Assembly: GCA_021324455.1 (NCBI GenBank)
Contig: JAJPJA010000150.1
Coordinates: 1-64,000, forward strand
Length of the DNA: 64,000 nt
Reading direction: 5' to 3'
From: Pseudomonadota bacterium
GTDB taxonomy: Bacteria; Desulfobacterota; Binatia; Binatales; Binataceae
In this document: positions 35,993 to 44,325 of the stretch, in pieces
How the letters are laid out: every line of letters starts with the position of its first letter
How positions within the stretch are numbered: the first letter of the stretch is position 1
Notes under the pieces: generated by a model
The model's input: the letters and a program-made list of their open reading frames with translations, nothing else
The model's database searches: none
Told to the model about the DNA's origin: nothing
Position numbers and translations under genes: made by a program

Positions 35993-37180
35993 TCAGCCCG
36001 CGCTGTCCGCTTCCGCCGGCGGCTTTAAGCTGGAGCGCTGCGGATTCACCTCGCGCCCCGGAATCGCCTGCAGCAATCCTTCGGTGATTACCCAGTCATC
36101 GGCGCCGAGCCCCTTGTCTATCACCATCATGTCGCCGACCTGGAAACTGCTCTTCACCCCCCTGCGCTCGACCGTGTTCCTGCTGTCGACCACCAGGACG
36201 TATTCGCCCTGCTGATCGAAGCTGATGGCGTCGCCCGGCACCAGCAGCGCCGTGCGCTTTTCCAGCGACTTGACCCGCACACGCACGAACAGTCCCGGCA
36301 GGATAACCAGTTCCGGATTGGGAAAGATGCCGCGCAGCTGCAGCGTGCCGGTGGTCGGGTTGACGCTGATCGACGCGAAATCCAGCCGCCCCTGATGCGG
36401 GTAGCCTTCCTCGTTGGACAGGCCGAAGTAAACCGGGATCGTGCGCGCCGACGCCTCGATCTCGCCCGGGGTCGCCCTGGTGCGATGCAGTATGCGCAGA
36501 AGGTCGCGCTCATTGATGGTGAAGTAAACGTAGATCGGGTTGATCTGATTGATTTCGGCCAGCGGGGTCTGCTTGCCCAGCGCGCCGACCAGGTTGCCGG
36601 GGTCCACCAGATGCCGTCCGATCCGCCCGTCGAAGGGCGCAATGACCGTGGTGTAGCTGAGGTTGAGCCGGGCGATTTCAAGCTGCGCCTGGGCGTTGAG
36701 CAGATCGGCCTGGGCGGCGTCGCGCTTGAAGTGCCATTGATCGACTTCGGTCTGGGTGGCGGCGTCCTGTTTGAGCAGGCGGGAGTAGCGCGCGAACTCG
36801 GTTTTGGCATGCCATAACGCGGCTTTCTGCGCCTCCACCCCGGCCAGCGCGGACTGCAGCTGCGCCTTGTACTGATCCTGCTGAATGGTGAACAGCACCT
36901 TGCCCTTTTTGACCGTGGCGCCGTCGGTGAAATGGATTTTTTCCAGGTATCCTTCCACGCGCGCCACCAGCGTGACCGAATTGATCGCCGCGGTGTTGCC
37001 GGTGAAGTCGAGATGGTCGGCAACGCTGTGCTCGATCGGATGCGCCACCGTAACCACCGGAGGCGGCGCCGGCGCGCTGGGCGCGCCGCGGCATCCCGCC
37101 GCCGCGACTATCGCGGCCAACGCGGCTATCCCAATCCGCATCCGGCGCGCGCTGCGAGTCCTGCCCCGATATCCCGACAT
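35993..37180 (-). CDS. Membrane fusion protein of RND pump (AcrA/HlyD family)
   Basis: 395 residues. Begins with a basic N-terminus and a hydrophobic segment ending AAAGC, a probable lipobox, so it may be lipid-anchored in the periplasm. The lipoyl half-motif (ARVEGYLEKIHFTDGATVKKGKVLF), a coiled-coil hairpin (about 100-170), a second lipoyl half (TTVIAPFDGRIGR) and the beta-barrel (LVILPGLFVRVRV) are in order. ATG at 37180 with GAGG upstream; it starts 8 nt after the outer-membrane factor stop. Links permeases and channel. Confidence 0.9.
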   Translation of the reverse strand: MSGYRGRTRSARRMRIGIAALAAIVAAAGCRGAPSAPAPPPVVTVAHPIEHSVADHLDFTGNTAAINSVTLVARVEGYLEKIHFTDGATVKKGKVLFTIQQDQYKAQLQSALAGVEAQKAALWHAKTEFARYSRLLKQDAATQTEVDQWHFKRDAAQADLLNAQAQLEIARLNLSYTTVIAPFDGRIGRHLVDPGNLVGALGKQTPLAEINQINPIYVYFTINERDLLRILHRTRATPGEIEASARTIPVYFGLSNEEGYPHQGRLDFASISVNPTTGTLQLRGIFPNPELVILPGLFVRVRVKSLEKRTALLVPGDAISFDQQGEYVLVVDSRNTVERRGVKSSFQVGDMMVIDKGLGADDWVITEGLLQAIPGREVNPQRSSLKPPAEADSAG

Positions 37181-37188
37181 TGAATTCC

Positions 37189-38829
37189 TCACCATTGCGG
37201 CGGCCGGACCAGCGGTCCCTGGTCTTTGGACGAAGGCAATCCCGGCGCTTTGGGCTGCAGCAGCTCGGGCGTCAGCAGCCGTCCCCAATCAGTCCGCTGT
37301 TCCATCTCCTGGCGCGTCTGCGCCGGTACGAAGTCCTGTCCCTCTCGAATCTGCCATCCGCCGCCCAACGCCCGGTAAGCCGCGATCAGACCCAGCGGTA
37401 CGCTGCCTTCCGCCATCGCCAGATTGTTTTGAGCCGTATACAGGTTCTGTTCGGCGGTCAGGACGGTGGTGAAATCGGCCGTGCCCTCGCGGTATTGAAT
37501 AAACGCGATACGCAAGGCGCCGTAAGCGGCCTTGACGCTCTGCTGGAGGAATTTCACCGCCTGACGCGAATTCAGGAATATGGCCAGTCCGTCCTCAACC
37601 TCCTGCTGCGCCTGGAGCACGGTGTTCTGATAGTTGATGAGCAGCTCCTGGAATTTGGCGTCCTGCACGCGGACGTTGTTGGTGATCTGGCCGTAATTCA
37701 GGATGTTCCACTGCACCGAGGGTCCCACGGCATAGAACATGCTCTGTCCGGTAAACACATTGTCCAGGCCGCGAGTGATATTGCTGCCCAGCGTGCCGAC
37801 GTTGCCGGTCAGGCTGAAAAGAGGAAACAGGTCGGCCTTGGCGAACCCGATCTGCGCGCATTGCGCCGCCGCCTGCAGCTCCGCCTTGCGCACGTCGGGA
37901 CGGCGGCGCAGCAGGTCGGCCGGAATACCCACCGCGACCGTCTGCGGCGCATCGGGAATTTCGCTTTGCCCGGCCAGCAATTGTTCGATGTGGCCGGGCG
38001 GCAAGCCCAGCAGGACGCTCAGCGAGTTGCTGGCCTGCGCCACCTGGCTGGTCAGTTGCGGCACCACCGCCTCGGTGGCGCCGAGCACGTTGGCGGCCTG
38101 ATAGACGTCGCGTTTGGTGGCGGTGCCGCCGTGGAATTTGGCCTCGGCTATCTGCAGCGCCTTGCGCTGGCGCTCGGCATTGTCCTGGGCGATTCTGATT
38201 TGCTTTTGCGCGGTGCGAATCTGAACATAGTTGCTGGCAACATCGCCGATGAGCGAGACCAGCACATTGTCATAATCGGCGACCGAGGCCAGAAACGCGT
38301 CGTCCGCCGACTGCACGGCGCGGCGCAACTTGCCCCAGACGTCGATTTCCCATGCCGCTTGAGCGGAGAAAATATCCGACCAGTAAGTGTTGCCGCTCAG
38401 ATTGTAAGGCAACGAGATCGGCAGGCGATTGTAACTGAGCGCGGCCCCCGCCGTCTGCTGCTGCGGATACAGCTCACCGATCGCGACACCCAACTGGGCG
38501 CGCGCCTGCAGCACTCGCACTCCCGCGGTGCGCAGCGTCAGGTTCTGCTGGTAGGCCAGGCGGACCAGGCGGGTCAGAACGGGGTCGTTAAACACCGTCC
38601 ACCAGTCGCGATACTCCTGCCGTTTGACGTTGACGGCGGAATCGCCCGCTTCGGTCCAATTTTGCGCCACCGGCGCCGCGGGCCGCCTGAAATCGGGCCC
38701 GAGCATACATCCGCCGGCAAACATGGATGCGGCCAGTATGGTTGCGATCCCGGGCGCCCGCACAGAGAATCTCCCACCGCAGGATTTGCCGCTCCCAAAA
38801 ACCAACCGCGATATGACGTTGGAGGACAA
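37189..38829 (-). CDS. NodT-family outer-membrane efflux lipoprotein
   Basis: 546 residues. Lipobox SMFAGGC followed by MLGPDFRRP, the N-terminal signature of NodT-type RND channel components. Two OEP repeats form the beta-barrel and the alpha-helical tunnel. The start is uncertain: no ATG precedes the lipobox; TTG at 38829 begins 5 nt after the preceding gene's stop and gives a 31-residue signal segment, TTG at 38805 is shorter. First structural gene of the pump operon. Confidence 0.88.
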   Translation of the reverse strand: MSSNVISRLVFGSGKSCGGRFSVRAPGIATILAASMFAGGCMLGPDFRRPAAPVAQNWTEAGDSAVNVKRQEYRDWWTVFNDPVLTRLVRLAYQQNLTLRTAGVRVLQARAQLGVAIGELYPQQQTAGAALSYNRLPISLPYNLSGNTYWSDIFSAQAAWEIDVWGKLRRAVQSADDAFLASVADYDNVLVSLIGDVASNYVQIRTAQKQIRIAQDNAERQRKALQIAEAKFHGGTATKRDVYQAANVLGATEAVVPQLTSQVAQASNSLSVLLGLPPGHIEQLLAGQSEIPDAPQTVAVGIPADLLRRRPDVRKAELQAAAQCAQIGFAKADLFPLFSLTGNVGTLGSNITRGLDNVFTGQSMFYAVGPSVQWNILNYGQITNNVRVQDAKFQELLINYQNTVLQAQQEVEDGLAIFLNSRQAVKFLQQSVKAAYGALRIAFIQYREGTADFTTVLTAEQNLYTAQNNLAMAEGSVPLGLIAAYRALGGGWQIREGQDFVPAQTRQEMEQRTDWGRLLTPELLQPKAPGLPSSKDQGPLVRPPQW

Positions 38830-38834
38830 CGCGG

Positions 38835-39233
38835 CTATCGCATTCCGCCCATACCGCCCATTCCCATGCCGCCTCCGCCGCCGGATTCTTTTTTGGCCTC
38901 GCGCAGGTTTTGCAGGTCCTGCTTGATGCGCTGCTGATCCTGGGGCTGGAACGCGCCGCTGTCGAGAATGCGATGAAAGTTCATCATCGCCCTCAATCCC
39001 ATCCGCCGGTCGCCGGTCTGATGCGCCTGGCGCAGATTTTTGAGGTCGGTGCGGATCTGCTCCCTTTGTTGCGGTGTCAAATTGGCGCGTTTCATGCCTT
39101 CATGTAGGTCGAAGGCGAAGGTCTCCAGCGCGTCGCGCATACTCTCCTGCGCGCGCACCCGCGCCGGATACGACACCAGCATCGCAATCGCGATCAGGCC
39201 AACCAGCCACCCAATGCTGCCGCGTCTTACCAT
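38835..39233 (-). CDS. Exported LTXXQ-like (CpxP/Spy-type) small protein
   Basis: 132 residues. A signal peptide (VRRGSIGWLVGLIAIAMLVSYPARVRA) precedes a helical domain with two LTPQQREQIR-like segments and PQDQQRIKQDLQNL, similar to LTXXQ proteins such as Spy and CpxP. It ends in a Gly/Met-rich tail (GGGGMGMGGMGGM). AGGAG lies 6 nt before the ATG. Located directly upstream of the efflux genes with a 5-nt gap; probable periplasmic stress chaperone or regulator of the pump operon (inference). A longer start at 39374 lacks a ribosome site. Confidence 0.6.
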   Translation of the reverse strand: MVRRGSIGWLVGLIAIAMLVSYPARVRAQESMRDALETFAFDLHEGMKRANLTPQQREQIRTDLKNLRQAHQTGDRRMGLRAMMNFHRILDSGAFQPQDQQRIKQDLQNLREAKKESGGGGGMGMGGMGGMR

Positions 39234-39681
39234 CGAGAACTCCTGCCGTGGCCTCATTCCGAGGTCTGTCATCGTTGTATCCCGGTCCGGCGGTTTGGCG
39301 CCGTCAGGGCATATCGCAGGTAAAAAATGTCTGCAAAACGGCAACATTGTGCTTGCGATAGCCAGAGAAAACAAGAAGGGTTGCGGATTTTATCCGCAGC
39401 CGCCGGTCAACTCCGTCCTTTGCTGACCTGCCTGGGGCTGAGTTTCGCATTATCGCCCCACAATGCCAGCGGATTATTTCATCGGCAATTTACCGATATG
39501 CCGCGGAGCTTTCCGCCCCACCGATCGAGACCCTTTTACTGTCGTGTAAAAACTACACCTGAGGGCAGCGGCTTGAGCGATGGAAACCTCATCATGCCGG
39601 CTGGAACGGTGCTTGCGACATTCCCGGCAGGGCCGTACGGCCCGAAAACCATGCATGAAGCTCGCATGAGGAGAATGACCG
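39234..39681. other. Divergent regulatory region between pump operon and csbD
   Basis: 448 nt between two divergent operons with no convincing gene. It contains a 10-bp dyad (one T-G wobble) GGTTGCGGAT-TTT-ATCCGCAGCC at 39379-39401 and a shorter ATCGG...CCGAT dyad near 39480. Promoters for both operons should lie here; I cannot place the -10/-35 elements with confidence. Confidence 0.5.
39379..39401. promoter_or_regulatory. Inverted-repeat site in divergent region
   Basis: Ten-base arms around a TTT loop, nearly perfect: GGTTGCGGAT pairs with ATCCGCAGCC with one T-G wobble. No T-tract follows on either strand, so an operator or RNA hairpin is more likely than a terminator. Regulator unknown. 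Confidence 0.35.
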
Positions 39682-39873
39682 ATGGATAGCGATAGAATGA
39701 AAGGCAAGTGGAACCAGATCAAGGGCGACATCAAACGCAAATGGGGTCAGGTTACCGACGACGATCTGATGCAGGCCGAAGGCGACATGGACAAACTGAT
39801 CGGTAAGATCCAGGAACGGACCGGCGAACAGCGCGATGCAATCCGGCGCTGGATGGACCAGCAGAAGTACTGA
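39682..39873 (+). CDS. csbD: CsbD-family stress protein
   Basis: 63 residues, highly charged. MKGKWNQIKGDIKRKWGQ and a following D-x(4)-EGDMDKLIGKIQ are the classic CsbD pattern. AGGAG stands 8 nt before the ATG. The family is induced by general stress (sigma-B in Bacillus) but its molecular role is unknown. It leads the BON/AsmA cluster. Confidence 0.9.
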   Translation: MDSDRMKGKWNQIKGDIKRKWGQVTDDDLMQAEGDMDKLIGKIQERTGEQRDAIRRWMDQQKY

Positions 39874-39886
39874 GTTTCAGACTAAC

Positions 39887-39913
39887 GGCCGGCCGCGTCG
39901 CGCGCGGCTGGCC
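39887..39913. other. GC-rich hairpin after csbD
   Basis: An 11-bp stem GGCCGGCCGCG/CGCGGCTGGCC (one G-T pair) with a TCGCG loop, 14 nt after the csbD stop. No T tract follows. It could reduce read-through or stabilise the csbD transcript. Confidence 0.5.
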
Positions 39914-39960
39914 CGCCACTCGTCCTCAAACGTCAAAAGTCAACTTGAGGTGAGCCATTT

Positions 39961-40392
39961 ATGAAATCAGCGAAATTATCAATTCTCGGAATGACCGGAT
40001 TACTGTGTACGGCGTTGGCGGCGCCGCCGATGCTGTATGCTCAGGCAACCGCGCCCAGCCACGAAAAAGCGGCCAGCGAGGAGATGCAGGCCAGCGGCAC
40101 CGCTGCCAAAGGCATGGAGCCCGGTCAGACGCTCAAGCATGCCTATCGCGCGACCCGCGATGAAGTGACCGACGCCGCCCTGACCACCGAAATCAAGGCT
40201 GCCCTGATGCGCGATCGCGAAACCCGCACCACCGCGATTCATGTCAAATCCAACCAGGGACTCGTGACTCTGACCGGCACGGTGGATTCGCCGCAGGTCG
40301 CCGCGCGCGCGCAGAAAGTCGCGGCCGGCGTAAGCGGCGTTCAGTCGGTGAAAAACGAGCTGACCTGGCACACCAGCGCCGCCGCCCAATAA
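39961..40392 (+). CDS. BON-domain periplasmic protein
   Basis: 143 residues. Signal peptide with a hydrophobic core to about residue 24 and AQA cleavage region. The C-terminal half is a BON domain: LTTEIKAALMRD, then IHVKSNQGLVTLTGTVDSP and VAAGVSGVQSVKNEL. BON domains bind membranes or phospholipid and occur in OsmY-like stress proteins. Start ATG follows GAGGTGAG by 8 nt. Confidence 0.88.
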   Translation: MKSAKLSILGMTGLLCTALAAPPMLYAQATAPSHEKAASEEMQASGTAAKGMEPGQTLKHAYRATRDEVTDAALTTEIKAALMRDRETRTTAIHVKSNQGLVTLTGTVDSPQVAARAQKVAAGVSGVQSVKNELTWHTSAAAQ

Positions 40393-40415
40393 CGCAGGCG
40401 CCGAGGTACTTGGGT

Positions 40416-40844
40416 ATGAAGGGCAAAGCCGCCCGCGGATTGCGATGGGGCGCCGCGGCGGCGGGTTGTATGATGCTGATCGCGGCGCCTGGATGGGCGC
40501 AGACGCGAACCACCCGGGAATCGGTGCGCGAGCAGCAACTCTCCGTGCAAAGCGCCGCCAGGCATCATTACAATTCGCCCGCCGAACGCGCCGAGGATGA
40601 CCTCCTCATCGTCAAGGTCAAAGCCGCCATCGCCGACGCCGCAATGGCCGACAATTATCCGCTCACCGTCGACGCCGATCACGGCCGGGTCACGCTTACC
40701 GGAGTGCTGGGGTCGCGCCATGATGTGCAACGGACCCTCGCCCTGGTCGAAGGAATCGACGGCGTCAAGAGCGTCAACAATCGACTGACCTGGACCAAAG
40801 ATCCGGAGCGATCATCCGGATTACGGGAAGGAGCACGTGAATGA
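40416..40844 (+). CDS. Second BON-domain exported protein
   Basis: 142 residues. Signal peptide (RGLRWGAAAAGCMMLIAAPGWA), a linker, then a BON domain (LIVKVKAAIADAAMAD, LTVDADHGRVTLTGVL, VEGIDGVKSVNNRL). Residues CMMLIAA do not form a clear lipobox. ATG at 40416 chosen; GAGGT lies about 8 nt upstream. 23 nt after the first BON gene; overlaps the next gene by 4 nt (ATGA). Confidence 0.82.
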   Translation: MKGKAARGLRWGAAAAGCMMLIAAPGWAQTRTTRESVREQQLSVQSAARHHYNSPAERAEDDLLIVKVKAAIADAAMADNYPLTVDADHGRVTLTGVLGSRHDVQRTLALVEGIDGVKSVNNRLTWTKDPERSSGLREGARE

Positions 40845-41206
40845 AGTCAAAAATAACAGCGGGACTGGCCGCTATCTCACTGCTGGCCGCCGGGTTGACC
40901 GCCGGATGCTTCAGCCGCGAGGTTAAAACCAACACCTCCTATGTGCCGGAGCCGCCTAAAGTGGTGGTGCAGCCTCCGGCGCCGGTCGTAGTAACTCCGC
41001 CGGCGACCTCGATGGCGGAACCAAGCACCACCTCCACCAGCCAAACCACCACCTCGTACAACTCGTCCAGTTCCGAAAACGAGGCGGAGCCTGGCAGCGA
41101 TGCGGCCGTAACCACTTACCGCAGCCGCAGCGAGTCGAGCACGGTGAAGACTGTCCCGCCTCCGGCGACCACCTATCGCGAAACTACCACCACGACCAAC
41201 TACTGA
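40841..41206 (+). CDS. Ser/Thr-rich outer-membrane lipoprotein
   Basis: 121 residues. Signal peptide and lipobox (LTAGC), then a low-complexity mature part: Pro/Val-rich (PPKVVVQPPAPVVV), then Ser/Thr/Glu-rich with runs of SSS and TTTT, ending TTTTTNY. No globular domain visible; likely a flexible, surface- or wall-associated lipoprotein. Start overlaps the BON gene stop. Confidence 0.75.
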   Translation: MKSKITAGLAAISLLAAGLTAGCFSREVKTNTSYVPEPPKVVVQPPAPVVVTPPATSMAEPSTTSTSQTTTSYNSSSSENEAEPGSDAAVTTYRSRSESSTVKTVPPPATTYRETTTTTNY

Positions 41207-41218
41207 TTGGTAGTCCGG

Positions 41219-41252
41219 CCCGCGGTTTGGAAACCACCAGGCCGCGGGTTTT
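41219..41252 (+). terminator. Rho-independent terminator after lipoprotein gene
   Basis: Stem CCCGCGG (41219-41225) with CCGCGGG (41242-41248) followed by four T; the loop has a nested GGTTT/AAACC dyad. Ends the csbD-BON-BON-lipoprotein transcript. Confidence 0.75.
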
Positions 41253-41397
41253 ACCTCTCCATAAATACTTCGAAACGCAGCGCCTGACGCGCTGGATGAA
41301 CACGCTGCCAGTCAACCTCGCAAGACCGGCTCGATTGGTGTAGCTTCAGGCTACACTGCGGCAGCGGACCATCGGCTGTCAGCATTGCCCATGAGGC

Positions 41398-43557
41398 ATG
41401 GGACCAAGGCATAAGACGCTGCGCATCGCCGGTGTCGCACTGGCCGTCGTGCTGGTAGTGGCCGGCGGCATGGTCGGTTATGCGGCCTATAACCTCACCG
41501 CCGTGATCGCGCGCAACCAGACCCGCATTGTGTATCGCGCCAGTAAAGCGCTGGGGCGGCCGGTCCAAATCGCCCATATCAAGGCCGCGGTGGGGCTTGG
41601 TCTGGCGATCGAGGTCGATGATCTCAAGATCGCCGACGACCCGGCTTTTTCGCGCGAGCCGTTTTTGGACGCCGCTCAGGCTTCGTTTGAGGTTGAGTTC
41701 CTGCCCCTGCTCAAAGGCCGGGTCAAGGTGCAAAAGCTGGAGCTGGTCCGGCCCGCGATTCGTATTCTGCGCCGTGCCGACGGCCAGCTCAATGTCGATA
41801 CCCTGGGCGGCTCATCAAATCCGCAGGCCGCGGCGCACGGCGGCGCCAAAGGCGCGGCCAGCGCGATTATCTGGTCGATTGCGCGCGAGGTTTCGATCAA
41901 AGGTCTCGGTCTGGACGACGGAACGATCTATTACAGCGACGCCGCCCTCAAGGGCGTGCCGCTTCAGATTAACCATCTGACCATCGAGATGGCCGGGTTC
42001 CATAGCGGCTCTCCTTTCGACCTCGACATCAAAGCGGCTTTGTTCAACGATCAGCCCAATCTGTCGCTGTCGGGCAAGATGGGTCCGATGCTGCGTCAGG
42101 GGGTGCTTGATATCGGCGGCTGTCCGCTCGATTTGGTCTTCAAAGCCGATCCGATCAAGATAGACAGCCTCAGGACCCTGCTCGCTCCCGGCGCGATCAT
42201 CCCGGCAACGCTGTCGATGCCCGATGCGCTCACTGTGACCGGAAGCGCGAAGGGAACGCTGACGGCATTCGCGGTTGCCGCGAATTCGGGGCTGTCCGGC
42301 TATCGCATCATATACCGCGCCGCGTCCAACCAGCCCGGCACCGCGCCGCTGGTGCTGAACGTGTCCGGGCAGAGCGCGGTAAACGGAACGCTGCGGCTGG
42401 AGAGCAAGTCCGGATGGGACTTCACGGCGGCCTTGACCGGCATCGCGGCGCGCTTTGAAGGAGCGCAGCTCCCCGCCATAACCGATCTCAACGGCCGTCT
42501 TCATCTGACGCCCGCACGATTTGAACTGGCGCCCACGACCTTCCTGCTCGGCTCACAGCAGGCGAAGCTGGAGGCCCACGCCGATTCGTTGTCGCCGCTG
42601 CGTGCGGATTTCGCCTTTAATGCCGACGCGCTGCAAGTGTCGCAGATCATTCCCAGCCGACCGCCGGGTGAGTTCGTCCGCATCATCGACGTCAAGGGCA
42701 GCGCGCGCGGCGATCTGTCCGCGCCCTCCGTCAACGCGCGCATCAAGTCGGCCAGCGGGCTGATAGAGCGCCTGGCGTACAGCAACCTCGATCTGACCGC
42801 GATTTACGACGGACACGATCGCCTCTGGGCGCAGCCGCTGTCGGTGAACGTGTTTGACGGCTCGGTGCTGGCCAACGTCAATGCCGTGGTTTCGGACCGT
42901 CCGCCCTTCGACGCGTCTGCCAGCGTCAAGCATCTCAACGTCGCTTCGCTGCTCCGATGGCTGGAGGTGGGAACGACCGCGGTCAGCGGCTTTCTCAGCG
43001 CCGACGCGCGCGTATCGGGCGCGGGTACGAGCTGGAAGGAGATTGAGCCCACCTTGCGCAGCAGCGGCCGGGTGTTTCTCTCCAGCGGCGAGCTGCACGG
43101 CGTCAACATCGTGGCCGTGGCGCTGAACAAAATCGCCGCCGCCCCGGTCGTCAGCCAGCTCGTCGGCGTCGCCTTCAGGTCAAGCCATCAGGGATTGTTC
43201 GCGTCCAGCAACACCGATCTCCGTCAGACCAGCATGACCTATACTTTGGCCGGCCAGCGGGTGAACACCAACGACCTGCTGATTGTCTCGCCCGACTATC
43301 AGATCACCGGCGCCGGATGGTTCGACTTCGACAAGAACATCGACATGAGCGGCGATATCAAGCTGACGCTGGGCCTGTCGGCCGCGATTCCGGTGGTCGT
43401 GATGGGCCGCTATCCCGCGCTGCTGGTGCTGCCCAACATCCCCAAGCTCGCCGAACGCACCGCGCTGGGCGTGGTGAGCGCGCCGGTCAACATAATCAAG
43501 GGCGGCGCCAACGCGGTCGGCAACATCTTCGGCGGCATCAGAAGCGTGCTGCCGTGA
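41398..43557 (+). CDS. AsmA-family protein
   Basis: 719 residues with one N-terminal membrane helix (LRIAGVALAVVLVVAGGMVGYAAY) and a long periplasmic part of repeated beta-strand units. Shared family pattern: GRPVQIAHIKAAVGLGLAIEVDDLKI near 56-80 and a C-terminal AsmA_2 region (SGDIKLTLGLSAAIPVVVMGRYPALLVL). AsmA-like proteins are implicated in phospholipid transport between membranes and envelope integrity. Length fits bacterial AsmA (about 620-750). It lies about 190 nt after the terminator, so it may have its own promoter. Confidence 0.85.
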   Translation: MGPRHKTLRIAGVALAVVLVVAGGMVGYAAYNLTAVIARNQTRIVYRASKALGRPVQIAHIKAAVGLGLAIEVDDLKIADDPAFSREPFLDAAQASFEVEFLPLLKGRVKVQKLELVRPAIRILRRADGQLNVDTLGGSSNPQAAAHGGAKGAASAIIWSIAREVSIKGLGLDDGTIYYSDAALKGVPLQINHLTIEMAGFHSGSPFDLDIKAALFNDQPNLSLSGKMGPMLRQGVLDIGGCPLDLVFKADPIKIDSLRTLLAPGAIIPATLSMPDALTVTGSAKGTLTAFAVAANSGLSGYRIIYRAASNQPGTAPLVLNVSGQSAVNGTLRLESKSGWDFTAALTGIAARFEGAQLPAITDLNGRLHLTPARFELAPTTFLLGSQQAKLEAHADSLSPLRADFAFNADALQVSQIIPSRPPGEFVRIIDVKGSARGDLSAPSVNARIKSASGLIERLAYSNLDLTAIYDGHDRLWAQPLSVNVFDGSVLANVNAVVSDRPPFDASASVKHLNVASLLRWLEVGTTAVSGFLSADARVSGAGTSWKEIEPTLRSSGRVFLSSGELHGVNIVAVALNKIAAAPVVSQLVGVAFRSSHQGLFASSNTDLRQTSMTYTLAGQRVNTNDLLIVSPDYQITGAGWFDFDKNIDMSGDIKLTLGLSAAIPVVVMGRYPALLVLPNIPKLAERTALGVVSAPVNIIKGGANAVGNIFGGIRSVLP

Positions 43558-43577
43558 TTGCTCGGTCTGACTTGCAA

Positions 43578-44225
43578 CTATAGTTGTTCCCAGTCCATTC
43601 CCCACGCGGCGGCGATTTCTTTGGCGCTGACGACGCGCGCCACGATGCCGACGCCGTATTTCAGCGACAGGTCCGCGTATTCGACCGGAAATCCGGCCAC
43701 GCAGTCCGACGCCACCATCGCGCGGTAGTTGCGGTTGAGCGCTTCCACCACGATTCCCTGCACGCCGATATTGATCGAGACCCCGGCCGCAATCACCGTT
43801 CTGATTCCCATGTCGCGCAGGATGCTGTCGAGTTCGGTGCCCTCGAACGGATGCCATCCGTGGGTGCGCGAAATCACAAAGTCAGCCGGCTCCGGACCCA
43901 GTTCGGGCATAATCGCAACCGCCTCACTGCCTTTGACCAGCGGCAGCGCGCCCGACTTGATCATCCGCTCGACCAGCGGCGTGCTGACCGACATCCCCTT
44001 TCCGTCGGGCCGGGTTTCGTAAACTCCGTGACAGACCTGGGCCCCGGCCTTGCGCGCCGCCCGCAGCAGGCGCGCCAGACGCTCCCTGACCCCGCGTTGG
44101 CGCACCACAGCGGCCAGATTTTTCAGCGGCTCGGGCACCAGCCGTCCCGCAATCCCCTCCTGCATCTCGTTGATTACGATTGCCGTGGTCTTCGGCTCCA
44201 CCATCGCACGCAAATCCAAAGCCAT
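43578..44225 (-). CDS. Isochorismatase-fold protein without canonical triad
   Basis: 215 residues matching the cysteine-hydrolase (isochorismatase-like) fold. The normal first Asp (VIDMQ) is replaced by Asn19-Glu20 (VINEMQ), the Lys position by Arg120 (ISRTHG), and the nucleophile Cys of GV[AS]TDVCV by Gly154 (GVSINIGV). All three catalytic positions are thus changed. Similar Cys-less members occur in Actinobacteria-like annotations, so it is probably a divergent subfamily and not a decayed gene. GGAG lies 8 nt before the ATG. Hydrolase activity should not be assumed. Confidence 0.75.
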   Translation of the reverse strand: MALDLRAMVEPKTTAIVINEMQEGIAGRLVPEPLKNLAAVVRQRGVRERLARLLRAARKAGAQVCHGVYETRPDGKGMSVSTPLVERMIKSGALPLVKGSEAVAIMPELGPEPADFVISRTHGWHPFEGTELDSILRDMGIRTVIAAGVSINIGVQGIVVEALNRNYRAMVASDCVAGFPVEYADLSLKYGVGIVARVVSAKEIAAAWGMDWEQL

Positions 44226-44325
44226 TTCCGTTCTCCTGTCGGGCGCGGTCCTGTTTGCGATCCGGTTTACACCAATGCGAGCGCCATGATAGCGAAATAG
44301 GCTCCGCTCCAGGGAGGGTTGAGCA

